This document shows positions 12,993-14,569 of a DNA stretch of 14,569 bases, piece after piece. The position numbers were made by a program, and so were the translations under genes. The notes under the pieces were generated by a model. It saw only the letters and a program-made list of their open reading frames with translations, was not told the origin of the DNA and did not search any database. Positions within the stretch are counted from its first letter, which is position 1. Each line of letters opens with the position of its first letter. Source of the DNA: UBA5186 sp040005095 (GTDB lineage Bacteria > Actinomycetota > Thermoleophilia > Gaiellales > Gaiellaceae); assembly GCA_040005095.1 (NCBI GenBank), contig JBDTZN010000049.1, positions 1 through 14,569 of the forward strand. Reading direction: 5' to 3'.

Positions 12993-12998
12993 TCTGAT
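12993..12998 (+). promoter_or_regulatory. Weak -10-like element before the DUF4234-type gene
   Basis: TCTGAT ends 6 nt before the GTG at 13005, the same spacing as other putatively leaderless genes in the window, but the second position is C instead of the nearly invariant A. No SD is present. Confidence 0.25.
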
Positions 12999-13004
12999 CG
13001 TGCC

Positions 13005-13403
13005 GTGACCGACACTGCGGTTACCGCAAGCGCCCAGGCTGTCCCGCGCGGCCAGCCCGGCGAGACCCGTTCGATTGGCAAATGCATCCTGCTCGCGATC
13101 GTCACGTTCGGGATCTACGCGATCTACTGGTCGTACAAGACGCACGACGAGGTCAAGCGCTACTCCGGCAACGGCGTCGGCGGCGTGCTCGGGCTCGTGA
13201 TCTACCTGGTGATCTCACCGGTGACGTACTTCATCGTCCCGTCGGAGGTGCGGTACATGTACGAGGATCTCGACGGGGGGACGAGCCCGGTTCGCGGAAC
13301 GACCGGCCTCTGGATCCTGCTTCCACTCGCCGGCCCGATCGTCTGGTTCGTCAAGGTCCAGGGCGCACTGAACCGCTACTGGCAGTCGAAGGGCGTCTCC
13401 TAG
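13005..13403 (+). CDS. DUF4234-type small membrane protein
   Basis: A 132-aa membrane protein. After a polar N-terminus (about 22 residues) come three hydrophobic segments: SIGKCILLAIVTFGIYAIYWSY (about 23-44), GVLGLVIYLVISPVTYFIVPSEV (about 61-83) and GLWILLPLAGPIVWFVKV (about 101-118). The first, with FGIYAIYW followed by K-T-H-D-E-V, and the final QGALNRYWQSKG are typical of the DUF4234 family, whose function is not known. GTG 13005 is chosen over GTG 12987 because a -10-like hexamer lies 6 nt upstream and the longer form adds only RSDRA. The stop interlocks with that of the convergent Sir2 gene in CTAG (13400-13403). Confidence 0.8.
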   Translation: MTDTAVTASAQAVPRGQPGETRSIGKCILLAIVTFGIYAIYWSYKTHDEVKRYSGNGVGGVLGLVIYLVISPVTYFIVPSEVRYMYEDLDGGTSPVRGTTGLWILLPLAGPIVWFVKVQGALNRYWQSKGVS

Positions 13404-14152
13404 AGCCCTAGCTCGGCGGCCACGGCGCGGAGCGTCTCGCCCGCGGCCGCGTGCACGACCACCTCCGCATCGCCGTCGAACGGCGTCGGGTCGCGGTTGA
13501 GGATTGCGAGGCGTCCGCCGGCCTGCACGGTCTCGAGCGGCAGCCCGGCAACCGGGTAGACCTCGAGCGACGAGCCGACCACCAGCAGCAGCCGTGCCTC
13601 GCGCGCCAGCTCGGAGGCGCGCTCGATCGCGCGCTCGGGCAGGAGCTCGCCGAAGAAGACGACGTCCGGCTTGAGCACACCCCCGCAGGAGGTGCAGCTC
13701 GGCGTCGGCTCGCGCTCGAGCAGCGCGACAACGTCGGCGAGCGGATACGACGCGCCGCAGCCGCGGCAGCTCGACGTCCTGATCGACCCGTGCACCTCGA
13801 TCACGTCCCGCGAGCCGGCCCGCTCGTGGAGGAGGTCGATGTTCTGCGTGACGATCGCCTGGACGTAGCCCGCGTCCTCCAGAGCTGCGAGCGCGCGGTG
13901 CGCTTCGTTCGGCTCGGCCTCGGTCAGCATCGCGAAGCGCGGCGCGTAGAAGCTCCAGACCTTGGCGGGGTCGCGCCGGAACGCCTCGATCGACGCGTAC
14001 TCGAGCGGATCGAACTCGGCCCAGATCCCCGTCGGCGAGCGGAAGTCGGGGATGCCGCTCTCGGTCGAGACGCCTGCGCCCGTGAGCACGACGCAGGGCT
14101 GTGCCTCGCGGATCAGCTGGGCGAGCCTCGCCGCAAGCTCGCGTGCGTCCAC
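13400..14152 (-). CDS. cobB: NAD-dependent protein deacylase, Sir2 family
   Basis: Sirtuins remove acetyl or longer acyl groups from lysine, using NAD+ and giving nicotinamide and O-acyl-ADP-ribose; in bacteria CobB controls acetyl-CoA synthetase and many other enzymes. The 250-aa product has GAGVSTESGIPDFR (25-38), TQNID (102-106), catalytic His121 (EVHGS), four zinc cysteines (129, 132, 153, 156), VVGSSLEVYP (191-200) and NRDPTPFD (219-226). Tyr69 and Arg72 (FYAPR) match the YxxR pattern of desuccinylase/demalonylase-type (class III) sirtuins. GTG 14152 lies 6 nt after a TAGAGT -10, implying a leaderless mRNA. It is divergent from a thioesterase and its stop interlocks with the DUF4234-type gene. 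Confidence 0.94.
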   Translation of the reverse strand: MDARELAARLAQLIREAQPCVVLTGAGVSTESGIPDFRSPTGIWAEFDPLEYASIEAFRRDPAKVWSFYAPRFAMLTEAEPNEAHRALAALEDAGYVQAIVTQNIDLLHERAGSRDVIEVHGSIRTSSCRGCGASYPLADVVALLEREPTPSCTSCGGVLKPDVVFFGELLPERAIERASELAREARLLLVVGSSLEVYPVAGLPLETVQAGGRLAILNRDPTPFDGDAEVVVHAAAGETLRAVAAELGL

Positions 14153-14158
14153 TCCACG

Positions 14159-14168
14159 ACTCTAGAGT
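14159..14168. promoter_or_regulatory. Symmetric bidirectional -10 element (Sir2 / thioesterase)
   Basis: ACTCTAGAGT is a perfect 10-bp palindrome that reads TAGAGT on both strands (14163-14168 plus, 14164..14159 minus). Each hexamer is followed by exactly 6 nt and then a GTG start (14175 plus, 14152 minus). The whole 24-bp arrangement is symmetric about 14163/14164. It fits one DNA element serving two leaderless transcripts. Confidence 0.6.
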
Positions 14169-14174
14169 CCGAGC

Positions 14175-14569
14175 GTGGACGGCTTCAACTTCTCGACCGA
14201 GATCGCGGTTCGCTTCGCCGAGACCGACTCGCAGGGCATCGCGCACAACGCGAACTACCTGATCTGGTTCGAGGTGGCGCGCGTCGAGTACCTCGCCCGC
14301 CATGCCGGCGGCTACCAGTCGATGCGAGACCTCGACCTCGAGGCGATCGTGACCGAGTCGCACGTCCGCTACCGGACGCCTGCGCGGTTCGACGACCGGC
14401 TGACGATCCACGCGCGCTGCGTCGACGTGCGCGGCGCGCGGTTCCGCTACGAGTACGTCGTCGAGCGGGCGGACGGAGCACGCATCGCGGAGGGCTGGAC
14501 CGGACACGCGATCGTCGACGGGAAGACGTTCGCGCCCACCCGGGTTCCGCCGTGGCTCGCGGAAGCGAT
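14175..14569 (+). CDS. Hotdog-fold acyl-CoA thioesterase, YbgC/4HBT type (cut by window edge)
   Basis: Enzymes of this family hydrolyse acyl-CoA thioesters. 131 complete codons are visible, nearly the whole of a typical 130-150 aa protein. The N-terminal signature VRFAETDSQGIAHNANYLIWFEVARVEYL (about 12-40) holds the conserved active-site Asp region and the central helix. SHVRYRTPARFDDRLTIHARC and FRYEYVV are the following beta-strands that form the hotdog sheet. The usual tyrosine-histidine (VVYHANY-like) reads IAHNANY here, so the substrate class is uncertain. GTG 14175 is 6 nt after TAGAGT with no SD, suggesting a leaderless mRNA. It is divergent from the Sir2 gene with 22 bp between starts. 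No stop is reached before the window ends. Confidence 0.88.
   Translation, partial: MDGFNFSTEIAVRFAETDSQGIAHNANYLIWFEVARVEYLARHAGGYQSMRDLDLEAIVTESHVRYRTPARFDDRLTIHARCVDVRGARFRYEYVVERADGARIAEGWTGHAIVDGKTFAPTRVPPWLAEA

Noticed and set aside
1..14569. Very long overlapping open frames on the opposite strand of real genes (for example 3361-4731 minus, 4628-6166 plus, 6436-8721 minus, 9275-11143 plus)
   Set aside because: They are rich in Arg/Ala/Gly/Pro, lack recognisable motifs, and lie antisense to or out of frame with genes with clear family signatures; such frames are expected at this GC content.
1..14569. Toxin-antitoxin, restriction, CRISPR, phage or transposon content
   Set aside because: No family signatures, repeat arrays, terminal inverted repeats, target duplications or integrase genes were seen.

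Overview
The window is a dense, high-GC stretch of bacterial chromosome. I read it as Actinomycetota, most likely class Thermoleophilia (Gaiellales or Solirubrobacterales). The reasons are GC-rich codon use, frequent GTG starts, many start codons with a -10-like hexamer directly upstream instead of a Shine-Dalgarno (SD) sequence, and an actinobacterial-type DUF4081-GNAT protein. The class-level placement is inference. I see no rRNA, tRNA, CRISPR array, insertion sequence, phage gene or origin. Eighteen protein genes are supported; the two at the window edges are partial.

Layout. Minus strand, 1-2560: a small lipoprotein gene, then the conserved run tilS-hpt-ftsH (tRNA-Ile lysidine synthetase, purine salvage, membrane protease), with ftsH cut by the left edge. 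Plus strand, 2744-5612: a tightly coupled operon of aldo-keto reductase, ornithine-cyclodeaminase/mu-crystallin-family oxidoreductase and PLP-dependent serine/threonine dehydratase-like enzyme, joined by ATGA and CTGA overlaps. 5609-6616: a divergent pair of ankyrin-repeat protein (minus) and MarR regulator (plus) around a 21-bp imperfect palindrome. 6606-7403: DUF4081-GNAT acetyltransferase (minus), divergent from deoD plus a lipid-kinase-like gene (plus, 7429-9037). 9034-11646: a minus-strand operon of lipoprotein L,D-transpeptidase, a secreted protein of unknown function, and a coiled-coil protein with a basic histone-H1-like tail. 11704-12756: dinB (DNA polymerase IV). 12827-13403: a 44-aa CxxC microprotein and a DUF4234-type membrane protein. 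13400-14569: a Sir2 deacylase (minus) divergent from a hotdog-fold thioesterase cut by the right edge.

How it works together. Most of this is housekeeping: tRNA modification, purine salvage, proteolysis, translesion synthesis, protein deacylation and envelope cross-linking. The more unusual content is organisational. Convergent neighbours interlock their stop codons, leaving no room for intrinsic terminators. Divergent neighbours lie 22-57 bp apart, and in three cases appear to share overlapping -10 elements. Several genes look leaderless, with a -10 hexamer 6-8 nt before the start codon. Two downstream cistrons have no plausible ATG/GTG/TTG start and seem to begin at CTG next to the previous stop codon. 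I found no clear defence system or mobile system. The best candidates for something undescribed are the promoter and start-codon architecture, the transpeptidase operon with its unknown secreted protein, the three-enzyme operon and the 44-aa CxxC protein.
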